A stretch of DNA of 15,468 nt from Spirochaetales bacterium (lineage in GTDB: Bacteria > Spirochaetota > Spirochaetia > Sphaerochaetales > Sphaerochaetaceae). Position numbers and translations under genes: made by a program. Shown in pieces: positions 1-8,000 of this stretch (position 1 is the stretch's first letter; every line of letters begins with the position of its first letter). The notes under the pieces were generated by a model that was not told where the DNA came from, did not search any database, and saw only the letters and a list, made by a program, of their open reading frames with translations. Location of the stretch: positions 1-15,468 of the forward strand of contig JAAZJI010000159.1 in assembly GCA_012800465.1 (NCBI GenBank), given 5' to 3'.

Positions 1-297
1 ACCGCGCTGTTCGTGGATGGAGACCGGATTGGAGAAAGCAGTGATCTGGGTCCGGATGAGATCGCTTCGCTCATCGCCCCCTACCCCTCCGTCACCCTCC
101 TCGGCGAGGACGGAGCCCTGCTTGCGAAGCGGCTGAAGGACCCAAAGGTCACCGTGTTTGAAGCTCATCGACAGAATCTCGGGGTGGAGCTAGCCGATAG
201 GGCGAGAAAGCATTATCTTGAGAAAGGCGCCGATCCCCCGGATCAGGGGCCGACATATATTCGTAAAAGCGATGCCGAACGTGCATTGAAGGAGTAA
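1..297 (+). CDS. tsaB: TsaB, tRNA threonylcarbamoyladenosine synthesis protein (C-terminal part, cut by window start)
   Basis: Only the last 98 residues are present; the frame is open from base 1, so the true start lies outside the window. The tail GPTYIRKSDAE followed by a short charged end matches the usual C-terminus of TsaB (pattern P-x-Y-[IL]-R-[KR]-S-[ED]-A-E). The preceding region, with LLGEDG and a stretch ending in LADRARKHYLEKG, is also laid out as in that family. TsaB is the inactive TsaD-like scaffold that forms a complex with TsaD and TsaE to place the t6A modification at position 37 of ANN-decoding tRNAs in the cytoplasm. The stop codon is 4 bases before trxB, so the two are probably co-transcribed. 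The catalytic-domain N-terminus is not visible, so the call rests on the tail motif and length. A related YeaZ-like paralogue is possible but less likely. Confidence 0.72.
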   Translation, partial: TALFVDGDRIGESSDLGPDEIASLIAPYPSVTLLGEDGALLAKRLKDPKVTVFEAHRQNLGVELADRARKHYLEKGADPPDQGPTYIRKSDAERALKE

Positions 298-301
298 GTA
301 C

Positions 302-1246
302 ATGGTTGAGCAGGAGATTTTGGTCCTCGGCTCGGGTGTGGCGGGCATGGCGGCCGGCCAGTATGCCGCCCGGGCGGGCAGAACGGTCACCATCATGGAA
401 TCGATCGCCCCCGGCGGACAGACGATGTACATCGATCTGATCGAAAACTACCCGGGAATCGAGGTACCCGTAAGCGGTGCGGAAATCGCGATGAAGTTCC
501 AGACTCAGGCCGAGACCTTCGGAGCGAAGATCGTCTATGAAACCGCCACGGCGATCAGAAAGGAAGGGGAAGACTTCCTCGTGGAGACCGCAAGCGACAC
601 CACCTACAAAGCCAAAGCCGTCATCTATGCGACCGGAGCGAAACACCGTCATCTGGAGATTGAAGGTGAAGAAGCCTACGCCGGCAAGGGCGTCTCCTAC
701 TGCGGTACGTGTGACGGTCCTTTTTTCCGAGGCAAGCGGATTCTCGTCGTCGGCGGAGGCGATACCGCTATCACCGATGCGATCTACCTCTCCAAGCTGA
801 CCGACCACATCACCATCGCTCACCGCAAGGATCGGTTCCGGGCGCAGGACAACCTGGTCAAGCAGATCGAGCGCAATCCGAACGTCGAGTTTCTGATGGA
901 CCACACGCTTCAGGAAATCAGAGGGGATGGCAATAAGGTGACCTCGGTCATCCTCAAGGATCTGAAGTCCGATCGGGAATATGAAAGGGAATTCGACGCC
1001 GTCTTCATCTTCGTGGGAATCATCCCCGAGACCGGCCTCCTCAAAGGCTCCTACGATGTCCTCACCGAGGATGGCTGGGTCATCACCAACGAGCGGATGG
1101 AAACACCTCTAGAGGGGCTTTTCGCCGCCGGCGACGTCCGTGACACCGTCTTCCGCCAGCTGATCACGGCGGCGAGCGACGGGGCGGTCGCGGCGCACTG
1201 CGCAAGTTCGTACATCGATGAGTTGGAAGGACGGGCGTACACGTAA
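302..1246 (+). CDS. trxB: Thioredoxin reductase (NADPH)
   Basis: Reduces thioredoxin with electrons from NADPH through FAD in the cytoplasm. The 314-residue protein (E. coli TrxB has 321) shows the whole low-molecular-weight TrxB layout. The FAD-binding GSGVAG is at about residues 10-15, the PGGQ motif at 37-40 and the redox-active CGTC at 134-137. The NADPH-binding GGGDTA is at 151-156, the HRKDRFRA motif for the NADPH 2'-phosphate follows, and the C-terminal FAD motif FAAGDVRD ends with RQLITAASDGAVAA. The start is supported by AAGGAG at 289-294, seven bases before the ATG. It follows tsaB by 4 bases. The HRxxxFR motif argues for a true NADPH enzyme rather than a ferredoxin-dependent relative. 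No thioredoxin gene lies in the window. Confidence 0.95.
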   Translation: MVEQEILVLGSGVAGMAAGQYAARAGRTVTIMESIAPGGQTMYIDLIENYPGIEVPVSGAEIAMKFQTQAETFGAKIVYETATAIRKEGEDFLVETASDTTYKAKAVIYATGAKHRHLEIEGEEAYAGKGVSYCGTCDGPFFRGKRILVVGGGDTAITDAIYLSKLTDHITIAHRKDRFRAQDNLVKQIERNPNVEFLMDHTLQEIRGDGNKVTSVILKDLKSDREYEREFDAVFIFVGIIPETGLLKGSYDVLTEDGWVITNERMETPLEGLFAAGDVRDTVFRQLITAASDGAVAAHCASSYIDELEGRAYT

Positions 1247-1258
1247 CAGCCAATTTCC

Positions 1259-1288
1259 TTGACGCCGGAACCGTTATGATGCTCTAAT
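1259..1288 (+). promoter_or_regulatory. Predicted sigma-70 promoter of glgA, placed for a leaderless transcript
   Basis: A -35 box TTGACG (1259-1264) and a -10 box TCTAAT (1283-1288) are separated by 18 bases. The -10 box ends 6 bases before the glgA ATG at 1295, so a normal start point 7 bases downstream falls on the A of the ATG. The only Shine-Dalgarno-like sequence is GGGG at 1289-1292, with just 2 bases of spacing. An alternative -10, TATGAT at 1275-1280, has no -35 at proper distance. Seen by eye only; the start point is predicted. Confidence 0.55.
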
Positions 1289-1294
1289 GGGGCT

Positions 1295-2752
1295 ATGAAG
1301 ATATGCATGGTCTCCAGTGAATCGGTACCTTTCTCCAAAAGCGGAGGATTGGCGGACGTTGTCGGCGCGCTTTCAAAAGCTCTGGCATCTCTTGGTGAGG
1401 AAGTGCTGGTGGTGCTGCCCCACTACGGATTCATGACTCACGAGTTGATTCCGACTGATATCGAGCATACCGTCTCTTTATTGGGGAGCGAAGAACGAGT
1501 CACATATGCGAAGCTCTCAGAACCGGGTGTTGAGTACTACTTCGTCCAACACCCGTTCTTCACCGAATCGAAGGGCATCTACGGACCGACCTCCTCATCC
1601 TCCTATGAGTACAACCATCTTCGATACACGTTGCAGTCGAAAGCGTCGCTGGAACTCTTGAAGATCCTCGGATGGAAACCGGACGTCATCCACGCCCATG
1701 ACTGGACCGCGGGCTTCCTGCCCTACCTGGTGAAGCGGGATCCATCCGGCTTCTTCGAAAAGACGAAGACGGTCTTCTCGATCCACAACCTCGCATATCA
1801 GGGCGAGTTCAGTCGCCTCGATCTTCTGGAAACGGATATCGAGGTCGATCCCCTCTTCTTCGTCGGCAGCGGACCGAAGAAACGCGCCAACATGCTGAAG
1901 ACCGGATTGGAGTTCGCCGACACCCTTTCCACCGTCAGTCCGACCTATTCCAAGGAGATCCAGACCCCCGAGTACGGCTGCGGGCTGGAGGGGCTGCTTC
2001 AGCGCCGGAAGGACGATCTCGTGGGAATCATCAATGGAATCGACATCGATGAGTGGAACCCCGAAAGCGATCCCCTGCTCGACTACTCCTTCTCCATCGA
2101 GGACATCTCGAACAAGGCTCTCCTCAAACGGCAGATCCAGGAGGAGTTCAACCTCGAGATCAATGCCGATGTTCCGCTATTTTCGATGATCAGCCGGCTG
2201 GTGAGCCAGAAGGGGTTCGTCGAGCTGCTGGAGGGCGAAGTCTGTGCGCTGGAGCAGCTCCTTGCGACCGAACGGATCCAGGTCGTCGTCCTCGGCACGG
2301 GGGATTGGGAGCTTGAAAAGAAGTTCACCGAGCTTGGGGCGAGGTTCGAGAACCTTTCGGTGAACATCCTCTTCTCGAACCGGGCCGCGCACCTGCTTGA
2401 GGCCGGGAGCGATTTCTTCCTCATGCCCAGCCGGTATGAGCCATGCGGACTGAACCAGTTCTACAGCCTTCGCTACGGAACCCTCCCGGTGGCCCGGAGA
2501 ACCGGGGGCCTGGCGGACTCGATCACCGATTTGGATGAAGATCCTCAAAGAGGAACGGGAATCCTCTTTGACTCGATGACCGGTCATGGTATATTGGAGG
2601 CAGTAAGAAGAGCTCTTGCCTGGTGGAACAGAGGGAGGGCGGTCATCGATCCGATTCGAAAACGGGCGATGGCCTACGACAGCTCGTGGACCCGCTCGGC
2701 CCGCTCCTACCAAGAGCTCTATCGCAAGACACAGGGGGGTTTTACCAAATGA
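1295..2752 (+). CDS. glgA: Glycogen synthase (ADP-glucose, GT5 family)
   Basis: Transfers glucose from ADP-glucose to the non-reducing end of alpha-1,4-glucan in cytoplasmic glycogen synthesis. The protein has 485 residues, close to the 477 of E. coli GlgA. The N-terminal Rossmann domain carries the diagnostic KSGGLADV at residues 15-22, and the HAHDW motif follows at about residue 134. The C-terminal domain has the retaining-glycosyltransferase signature SRYEPCGLNQFYSL, followed by the YGTLP and RRTGGLADSI segments. The start MKICMVSSE matches the family N-terminus; no good ribosome-binding site precedes it (see the promoter entry). The end overlaps the glgC start by 4 bases (ATGA), so synthase and ADP-glucose supply are translationally coupled. 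No glgB or glgP is in the window. Confidence 0.96.
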   Translation: MKICMVSSESVPFSKSGGLADVVGALSKALASLGEEVLVVLPHYGFMTHELIPTDIEHTVSLLGSEERVTYAKLSEPGVEYYFVQHPFFTESKGIYGPTSSSSYEYNHLRYTLQSKASLELLKILGWKPDVIHAHDWTAGFLPYLVKRDPSGFFEKTKTVFSIHNLAYQGEFSRLDLLETDIEVDPLFFVGSGPKKRANMLKTGLEFADTLSTVSPTYSKEIQTPEYGCGLEGLLQRRKDDLVGIINGIDIDEWNPESDPLLDYSFSIEDISNKALLKRQIQEEFNLEINADVPLFSMISRLVSQKGFVELLEGEVCALEQLLATERIQVVVLGTGDWELEKKFTELGARFENLSVNILFSNRAAHLLEAGSDFFLMPSRYEPCGLNQFYSLRYGTLPVARRTGGLADSITDLDEDPQRGTGILFDSMTGHGILEAVRRALAWWNRGRAVIDPIRKRAMAYDSSWTRSARSYQELYRKTQGGFTK

Positions 2753-4047
2753 ATCGACGCAAACCAAACGTCATCGCCATCGTTCTGGGCGGAGGAAAGG
2801 GGACTCGTCTCTATCCATTGACAATGGACCGGGCCAAGCCCGCAGTTCCGTTTGGCGGGAAGTATCGCCTCGTGGACATTCCGATCTCCAACTGTATCAA
2901 CAGCGGGATCAAGAAAGTGTATATTCTCACTCAGTTCAACTCGGCGTCGCTGCACAACCACATCTCGAACACCTACATCTTCGATACCTTCTCCAAGGGG
3001 TTCGTCGAGATCCTCGCCGCCGAGCAGACGATAAAAAGCGAGACTTGGTATGAGGGAACGGCCGATGCGGTCCGAAAGAACCTGCGCCACTTCCGCGACC
3101 AGGAAGCGGATTACTTCATGATCCTCAGCGGGGACCAGCTCTATCGGATGGATCTGATGGACATGCTGAACCGGCACATCGAAACCAAGGCGGAGTTCAC
3201 CATCGCCGCCAAACCGATCAGCCGAGCCCAGGCGACCGGTCTGGGGATCGTCGGCTGTGATGACAAGGGGATCATCACCAGCTTCATCGAGAAGCCCGCT
3301 CCGGACGTGGACATCACCTCCTACAAGGTGGGCGAGAAGTTCATGAAGGAATCGCTCGGAGTCCCGGTCACCTGTGAAAACGAGTACCTCGCCTCGATGG
3401 GGATCTACATCTTCAACAGCAAGACGATGGAAGAGGTCCTGGACAACAAGAAGACCGATTTCGGAAAGGAGATCATTCCCCAGGAGATTGCAAAGCGCCG
3501 AGCCGCCGCCTATCTCTTCGACGGGTTCTGGGAGGATATCGGAACGGTCAAGGCGTTCTACGAGACGAACCTCGACCTTGCCTCGATTAACCCGATGTTC
3601 AACTTCTACGATGAGGAGATGCCGATCTACACCCACCGCCGACACCTGCCGGCGACGAAGATCAACTTCTGCAACATCTCCAACTCGCTGACCAGCGAAG
3701 GATCGATCATCACCAACGCGTATATCGTCAACTCGATCATCGGCGTCCGGACCCTGATCGAATCGGGAGCCTCCCTCGACGGAGTCTACTGCATGGGCGC
3801 CTCCCGCTACGAGACGGAGGAGGAGAAGGAACAGAACTCCAAGAAGGGCATCCCGAACATCGGCATCGGCCGGGGCACGATCATCCGAAAGGCGATCATC
3901 GACCAGAATGCCCGCATCGGTGACGGATGCCGGATCGGCATCGACGACATCCCGCGGGAGGAGGGGGATTTCCCGATGTACTCCATCCACGATGGAATCA
4001 TCGTCATCAACAAGAACGCGGTGATCAAGAACGGAACGGTGATGTAG
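2749..4047 (+). CDS. glgC: Glucose-1-phosphate adenylyltransferase (ADP-glucose pyrophosphorylase)
   Basis: Makes ADP-glucose and pyrophosphate from ATP and glucose 1-phosphate, the committed and usually allosterically controlled step of glycogen synthesis. The 432-residue protein has the nucleotide-binding [12 protein letters not shown] from residue 14 and the [18 protein letters not shown] segment. WYEGTADAV starts at 100, SGDQLYRMD at 127-135 contains the expected catalytic Asp129, and FIEKP follows. The last third has hexapeptide-type repeats of a left-handed beta helix. The C-terminal [20 protein letters not shown] and the ending [11 protein letters not shown] resemble cyanobacterial and plant enzymes more than the E. 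coli type. The frame is open 126 bases upstream, but the ATG at 2749 matches the family start, overlaps the glgA stop (ATGA) and has AGGGGGG nine bases upstream. Confidence 0.96.
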   Translation: MNRRKPNVIAIVLGGGKGTRLYPLTMDRAKPAVPFGGKYRLVDIPISNCINSGIKKVYILTQFNSASLHNHISNTYIFDTFSKGFVEILAAEQTIKSETWYEGTADAVRKNLRHFRDQEADYFMILSGDQLYRMDLMDMLNRHIETKAEFTIAAKPISRAQATGLGIVGCDDKGIITSFIEKPAPDVDITSYKVGEKFMKESLGVPVTCENEYLASMGIYIFNSKTMEEVLDNKKTDFGKEIIPQEIAKRRAAAYLFDGFWEDIGTVKAFYETNLDLASINPMFNFYDEEMPIYTHRRHLPATKINFCNISNSLTSEGSIITNAYIVNSIIGVRTLIESGASLDGVYCMGASRYETEEEKEQNSKKGIPNIGIGRGTIIRKAIIDQNARIGDGCRIGIDDIPREEGDFPMYSIHDGIIVINKNAVIKNGTVM

Positions 4048-4049
4048 GG

Positions 4050-5636
4050 ATGGATCGACGGAAGAGACGGATCGAGCAGGGAGAGACGATTCTCGACATC
4101 GAACTCGGATCGACGCGGATCAAGGCGGTTCTCATCGACTCGCACAACGAGCCGATCGCCCAAGGCGGTCACACATGGGAGAACCAGCTTCTGGATGGAG
4201 TGTGGACCTATAGCTTGGAAGCGGTCGAAGAGGGCCTGCAGGCGGCGTTCAAATCACTGAATGATGATATCAAAGCCCAATACAATGTGGTTTTGAAGCG
4301 GACGAAGGCCATGGCGGTCAGCGCGATGATGCACGGCTATCTGGTGTTCGATGACGCGGACAACCTGCTCGTTCCCTTCCGGACGTGGCGGAACACGATG
4401 ACCGAACGCGCTGCGGAGGGTCTCTCCAGGCTGTTCGACTATCCGGTTCCCGAGCGTTGGTCGATCAGTCATCTCTATCAGGCGATCCTGAACAGGGAAG
4501 AGCATGTACCAAGAATCGCCAAGATCACGACCTTGGCGGGGTATGTCCACTATCGGCTGACCGGAAAGCACCTCTTGGGAATCGGGGACGCGTCGGGGAT
4601 GTTCCCGATCGATCCGAAGACCAAGGGGTATGACCGGACGATGTTGGAGCGGTTCGCTTCGCTGCACACCCATCCCTGGAAATTGGAGGAGCTCCTGCCC
4701 GCCCCGCTTTCGGCGGGCGAAGCGGCTGGAACCCTCACCAAAGAGGGAGCCCTCTTCCTCGACCCGAGCGGAACCTTTGAAGCGGGCATCCCCCTTGCCC
4801 CGCCCGAAGGGGATGCGGGAACGGGGATGGTCGCGACCAACAGCGTGGCCAAACGAACCGGGAACGTCTCCGCGGGAACGAGCGTCTTCGCGATGATCGT
4901 GCTCGAGAAGGAGCTGTCCCGCTCCTACGACAAATTCATCGACCTCGTCACCACCCCCGACGGCTCGCTCGTTGCTATGAGCCACGCCAACAACTGCACC
5001 GGTGAATACGATGCGTGGATCGCCCTCTTTGATGAGGTGATCCGTGCCGTTGGGCACAGCGTACCGAAAGCGGAGCTGTATGACCGGCTCCTCGGCAAGG
5101 CTCTCGAAGGGGATCCCGACGGCGGCGGGCTGCTGGCGTACAACTACCTCTCCGGCGAGACGATGACCGAGCTCTATGAAGGCAGGCCCCTTTTCGTCCG
5201 CAAGGCGGAGAGCTCCTTCACCCTCGCCAATTTCATGAGAACCCAGCTCTATACCGCCTTGGGCGTCCTGAGGATCGGAATGGACATCCTCTTTGAACAG
5301 GAGGGGGTGACGATCGACGCGATCACCGGCCATGGCGGCTTCTTCAAGACCGCCCTGGTCGGGCAGAAGATGATGGCCAGCGCCCTGCACACCCCGGTCG
5401 CCACGCTCAAGAGCGCCGGTGAAGGCGGGGCATGGGGAATCGCGTTGCTTGCCTCCTATCTCGTCAACAAGAGGGGCCGGACGCTCGCCGAGTTCCTCGA
5501 TCAGGATGTGTTCGCCGGTGCGGAACGGACAATCGTCGAGGCGACGAAGGAAGAGATCGAGGGGTTCAACCGGTTCATGGAGCGCTATAAGGAAGGTCTT
5601 GGAATCGAACGGGCCGCCGTCGAGTTCCTGCGCTAG
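4050..5636 (+). CDS. FGGY-family carbohydrate kinase, substrate unknown
   Basis: A 528-residue kinase of the FGGY sugar-kinase family, which phosphorylates sugars or polyols with ATP in the cytoplasm. Visible motifs, in order: the N-terminal phosphate motif [15 protein letters not shown] at residues 16-30; EGDAGTG at 253-259, with Asp255 as the probable catalytic base; the second phosphate motif GNVSAGTS at 271-278; and the adenosine motif [13 protein letters not shown] near 456-468. In the first motif Glu replaces the more common Asp of IDIGTT. The ATG at 4050 is chosen because GGTGAT (4038-4043) lies 6 bases upstream and glgC ends 2 bases before. The frame extends to 3927, but that part runs through glgC. 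The substrate cannot be read: xylulokinase-, ribulokinase- or AI-2-kinase-like roles are all possible. The tight linkage to glgA and glgC suggests coregulation with carbon storage. Its end interlocks with the convergent Nudix gene. Confidence 0.85.
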   Translation: MDRRKRRIEQGETILDIELGSTRIKAVLIDSHNEPIAQGGHTWENQLLDGVWTYSLEAVEEGLQAAFKSLNDDIKAQYNVVLKRTKAMAVSAMMHGYLVFDDADNLLVPFRTWRNTMTERAAEGLSRLFDYPVPERWSISHLYQAILNREEHVPRIAKITTLAGYVHYRLTGKHLLGIGDASGMFPIDPKTKGYDRTMLERFASLHTHPWKLEELLPAPLSAGEAAGTLTKEGALFLDPSGTFEAGIPLAPPEGDAGTGMVATNSVAKRTGNVSAGTSVFAMIVLEKELSRSYDKFIDLVTTPDGSLVAMSHANNCTGEYDAWIALFDEVIRAVGHSVPKAELYDRLLGKALEGDPDGGGLLAYNYLSGETMTELYEGRPLFVRKAESSFTLANFMRTQLYTALGVLRIGMDILFEQEGVTIDAITGHGGFFKTALVGQKMMASALHTPVATLKSAGEGGAWGIALLASYLVNKRGRTLAEFLDQDVFAGAERTIVEATKEEIEGFNRFMERYKEGLGIERAAVEFLR

Positions 5637-6028
5637 AAAAGCTGTGCGATGATCGCCTGGTCGCTCGGGGGAAAGGGATACCGATCCAGCTCCGAGCGGG
5701 AGACCCAGGCGATTTCCGTATGCACGCTCAAGGTCATCGGCCGGGCATCCAGCCGCTTCACCTCATAGGCGTGGAGGTGGTACCGGGTCTCGTTGTTTTC
5801 AAAGGTGTGGGTGGCCAGAAGCTTTCCCACGGAGACGGGGATGCCGAGCTCCTCCTCGAACTCCCGGACCAGGGCTTCCTCCGGTGTTTCGCAATTCCGG
5901 CATTTCCCTCCGACGAACTCCCACAATCCTCCCACCGGCCCCCCTTCGGTCCGTTTCGCGATGAGAAGCCTTCCATCCTGCCTGACGATCCCCGCCGTGG
6001 TGTTCCGTTCTTTCATCCTGTCTTTCAC
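5633..6028 (-). CDS. Nudix hydrolase, MutT-like
   Basis: A 131-residue single-domain Nudix protein. The complete Nudix box G-x5-E-x7-REU-x-EE-x-GU is present, with the glycine of [13 protein letters not shown] and all metal-binding acidic residues intact. The N-terminus ([17 protein letters not shown]) and the [10 protein letters not shown] lead-in resemble MutT, the 8-oxo-dGTP diphosphatase that keeps oxidised guanine nucleotides out of DNA. A role in cleaning nucleotide pools is therefore likely, but the exact substrate is not shown. The start is taken as the GTG at 6028, which overlaps the upstream stop as GTGA, the spacing habit of this locus. An ATG at 6016, four codons in, is the alternative. 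The stop shares the palindrome CTAG with the convergent kinase gene. Last gene of the nnr operon. Confidence 0.88.
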   Translation of the reverse strand: MKDRMKERNTTAGIVRQDGRLLIAKRTEGGPVGGLWEFVGGKCRNCETPEEALVREFEEELGIPVSVGKLLATHTFENNETRYHLHAYEVKRLDARPMTLSVHTEIAWVSRSELDRYPFPPSDQAIIAQLF

Positions 6029-6423
6029 AATAGCACGAAATGGGGAAGGAGAAAATGAAGAAGTGCGACCGCCAGGGTGACGTATCCCATCCGCTCCCGA
6101 TACCGACCGACCACGCTCGTGATGAGCTCGTCGGTTTCGGGTTTCTGTCGAGCTTCTGAAAGGTACCAGACGCTCATCACGAAGACGTTGATCATCGGCA
6201 GGAGATCGCCGATGATCCGCGGTCCCGGATCGATCGGAAAGAGCGCCAGACCGACGGTCAGCAGAAAGCCGCCTATGATCAGACCCAATCGGACCGCCCG
6301 GTTGTTCCGGAAGGTGAAGCGCAGAGAAAAGAGGATGCTCATCCTGATTCCGTGGGTGTCGGAGAGCAGGAACCCCGAGCCGATGACGAGGTACGCCACC
6401 GAAAGAAGGTAGAGCTGGATCAT
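6025..6423 (-). CDS. Small integral membrane protein, function unknown
   Basis: A 132-residue protein I do not recognise. Hydrophobic stretches suggest four transmembrane helices at about residues 2-20, 45-63, 68-88 and 112-131. They are joined by an arginine-rich loop (SLRFTFRNNRAVR, about 33-45) and a polar loop with RQKPETDE between helices three and four. No catalytic motif or metal-binding cluster is visible. The gene is real: AAGGAGG lies 7 bases before its ATG, it overlaps the nnr stop by 4 bases (ATGA) and the Nudix start by 4 bases (GTGA), and its hydrophobic pattern is coherent. Its position between two damage-repair enzymes hints at a related stress or housekeeping role, but no function can be assigned. 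Confidence 0.8.
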   Translation of the reverse strand: MIQLYLLSVAYLVIGSGFLLSDTHGIRMSILFSLRFTFRNNRAVRLGLIIGGFLLTVGLALFPIDPGPRIIGDLLPMINVFVMSVWYLSEARQKPETDELITSVVGRYRERMGYVTLAVALLHFLLPHFVLL

Positions 6424-7898
6424 CGCTCCGCCTCCTTCACGGTCCGGCCGATGTACGGAAGCAGGGTTTCACTGTCATAATACCCGATCTCCTCATTCGC
6501 GGCCTGAGCGCTCGTAAAGAGAATCTTGCCGGCGATGAGACTCGAATCATGGGCGCTGAACCCTTGCCCGAGGAAGGCGGTTACCATTCCTGCGAGCAGG
6601 TCCCCGCTTCCGGCGACACCCAAGGAAGGATTGAGCCCCTCCAAGATCGTGATGGTTCCGTCGGGATCGACGACGTGGATCAGGCTGCTCTTCAGCACGA
6701 TCGTCGCCTCGAGAAACCGAGCGACTTCCTTAAGATCGCTGAAGAACGTTTCTGGACTCTCGCTTGATTCGAAGCAGGGCCTTCCGAGCACCGCCTCTCC
6801 GAGAATCCGCATCTCTCCGAGATGGGGGGTGAGGACCGTCGGGGCGATGCGCCCTTCCATCTTCTTCGAAGCGATGAGACGGGCAAGGGAACGGATCCCG
6901 TCGGCATCGAGAACGAGCGGAACCGGTGTACAGAGAAGAACCTTCAGCAACTCTTCCCGTCCATCCCCCCACCCCGGCCCCGCCAGAATCGCATCGAAGC
7001 CCTCCACCGGTTCCCCTTTGTAGGAACGAACCATGATGCTCATGGTGCTTGATGCGCAGATCTCGTGGATCTCGGGATCGCAAAACAGGGTCACCAGACC
7101 GCTTCGGGCGGTGAACGCGGCGTTCGCAGCCAGACGGGCCGCCCCGGTGTATTTCACGCTTGAGCCAAAGATCGCGATGCTTCCCCGGGTGTTCTTGTAG
7201 GCGGACTTCTCAAGAGCGGGGATCGCAAGCGGCTCGTCATCGACCGTGGCGACGACGTCCAGCGAGTTGAGCAACGCCAGGGGAAACGAGGGATTGGCGA
7301 TCCGGAGGTTCCCGCAGCGGCTGCGGACAAGAGGATGGTAATGGGCCCGGGTGAAGGAACCGAGGGCCACCGTATGGTCGCTGGAGATGCAAAGGCCTGA
7401 TACGGCGCACCGATCGCCCAGACCGGAGGGGATGTCGACGGAAAACACCGAGGCATCGGACCGGTTGACCCGAAAGACGAGCTCACCCAACCGTTCATGC
7501 AAGGGTCCGTTCAGACCGAGGCCGGCGATCGCATCGATGATCCAGTCATGGGGTGGAAGATCGTCAAGGTCTACATCGCCCAGCCAAAGCTGCCTGATCG
7601 GATACTCCTTGAGGAGCGTCTGCTGAAAAGCGTGTTCATCGGTGTACCGGGTGGCGGTGTGAAGCACCGTTATCTTCCGCCACCCGGCGTGGTACGCATG
7701 GCGGGCGATCGCGATCCCGTCCGCCCCGTTGTTCCCCCCGCCGATGAGAAAGAGCAGCGACGATGACCGCTCAATGAGTCGGGACAGGGCGAACCAGCAC
7801 TGAAGGGCGGCGCTTTCCATCAGCACCAGCGATGGAAGAACCTTCTTGGCAGCGCTGTCCACCCTCTTCAGCTCTTCGGAACTCGTGACGATCTTCAT
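6420..7898 (-). CDS. nnr: Bifunctional NAD(P)H-hydrate epimerase and ADP-dependent dehydratase
   Basis: Repairs hydrated NADH and NADPH (NADHX, NADPHX), which form by enzyme error or heat. The N-terminal YjeF_N domain (about residues 1-215) interconverts the R and S epimers: LMESA at 26-30 and GGGNNGADG at 53-61 match the canonical LMENA and GxGNNGxDG. The C-terminal ribokinase-like domain (about 230-485) is the ADP-dependent S-NAD(P)HX dehydratase, with AGPGWGDG, LDADGIRSL, TPHLGEM and the GSGDLLAG nucleotide motif. The 492-residue length fits the fused bacterial form. The start MKIVTSSEELKRVD fits the family; no Shine-Dalgarno sequence precedes it, in keeping with the predicted leaderless promoter. 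It heads a three-gene operon through 4-base overlaps, divergent from the ROK regulator. Confidence 0.94.
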   Translation of the reverse strand: MKIVTSSEELKRVDSAAKKVLPSLVLMESAALQCWFALSRLIERSSSLLFLIGGGNNGADGIAIARHAYHAGWRKITVLHTATRYTDEHAFQQTLLKEYPIRQLWLGDVDLDDLPPHDWIIDAIAGLGLNGPLHERLGELVFRVNRSDASVFSVDIPSGLGDRCAVSGLCISSDHTVALGSFTRAHYHPLVRSRCGNLRIANPSFPLALLNSLDVVATVDDEPLAIPALEKSAYKNTRGSIAIFGSSVKYTGAARLAANAAFTARSGLVTLFCDPEIHEICASSTMSIMVRSYKGEPVEGFDAILAGPGWGDGREELLKVLLCTPVPLVLDADGIRSLARLIASKKMEGRIAPTVLTPHLGEMRILGEAVLGRPCFESSESPETFFSDLKEVARFLEATIVLKSSLIHVVDPDGTITILEGLNPSLGVAGSGDLLAGMVTAFLGQGFSAHDSSLIAGKILFTSAQAANEEIGYYDSETLLPYIGRTVKEAER

Positions 7899-7904
7899 AC
7901 CGAT

Positions 7905-7933
7905 ACTGTACCGAAGAGAAGGCAGGTTTTCAA
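7905..7933 (-). promoter_or_regulatory. Predicted sigma-70 promoter of nnr, placed for a leaderless transcript
   Basis: Read on the minus strand, TTGAAA (7933-7928) and TACAGT (7910-7905) are separated by exactly 17 bases. Six bases remain between the -10 box and the nnr ATG at 7898, so the predicted start point coincides with the start codon. No purine-rich ribosome-binding site is seen upstream of the ATG. A TACCGA direct repeat flanks the -10 box (7899-7915 region). The two boxes are read directly; the start point is predicted. Confidence 0.6.
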
Positions 7934-7971
7934 CGTTTCCGTTCTTGTGCTCTTCAAGCGCAAGGTTTTTG

Positions 7972-8000
7972 TTGACAGATCGGAAAAACCCTCATACACT
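7972..8000 (+). promoter_or_regulatory. Strong predicted sigma-70 promoter of the ROK regulator and sugar transporter operon
   Basis: A perfect -35 TTGACA (7972-7977) and a -10 TACACT (7995-8000) are separated by 17 bases. The predicted start point near 8007 lies inside the AT-repeat operator, so a bound repressor would block initiation. It is the only clear promoter before the regulator. None is seen in the 45 bases before the binding-protein gene, so this promoter probably serves the transporter genes too. Confidence 0.75.

Noticed and set aside
149..904. A 251-codon open frame on the minus strand covering trxB
   Set aside because: Shadow of trxB, in which the FAD, NADPH and CGTC motifs are all intact on the plus strand.
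1275..1280. TATGAT as the -10 box of glgA
   Set aside because: It is closer to consensus, but the TTGACG box would be only 10 bases away and no -35-like hexamer lies at 16-18 bases upstream.
2719..3990. A 423-codon open frame on the minus strand covering glgC
   Set aside because: It is exactly antisense to a gene with complete AGPase motifs, has a composition rich in D, R, V and G typical of complement frames in GC-rich DNA, shows no domain and has no ribosome-binding site of note.
4254..5390. A 378-codon open frame on the minus strand covering the FGGY kinase
   Set aside because: Shadow frame opposite an intact kinase; no recognisable motif and biased composition.
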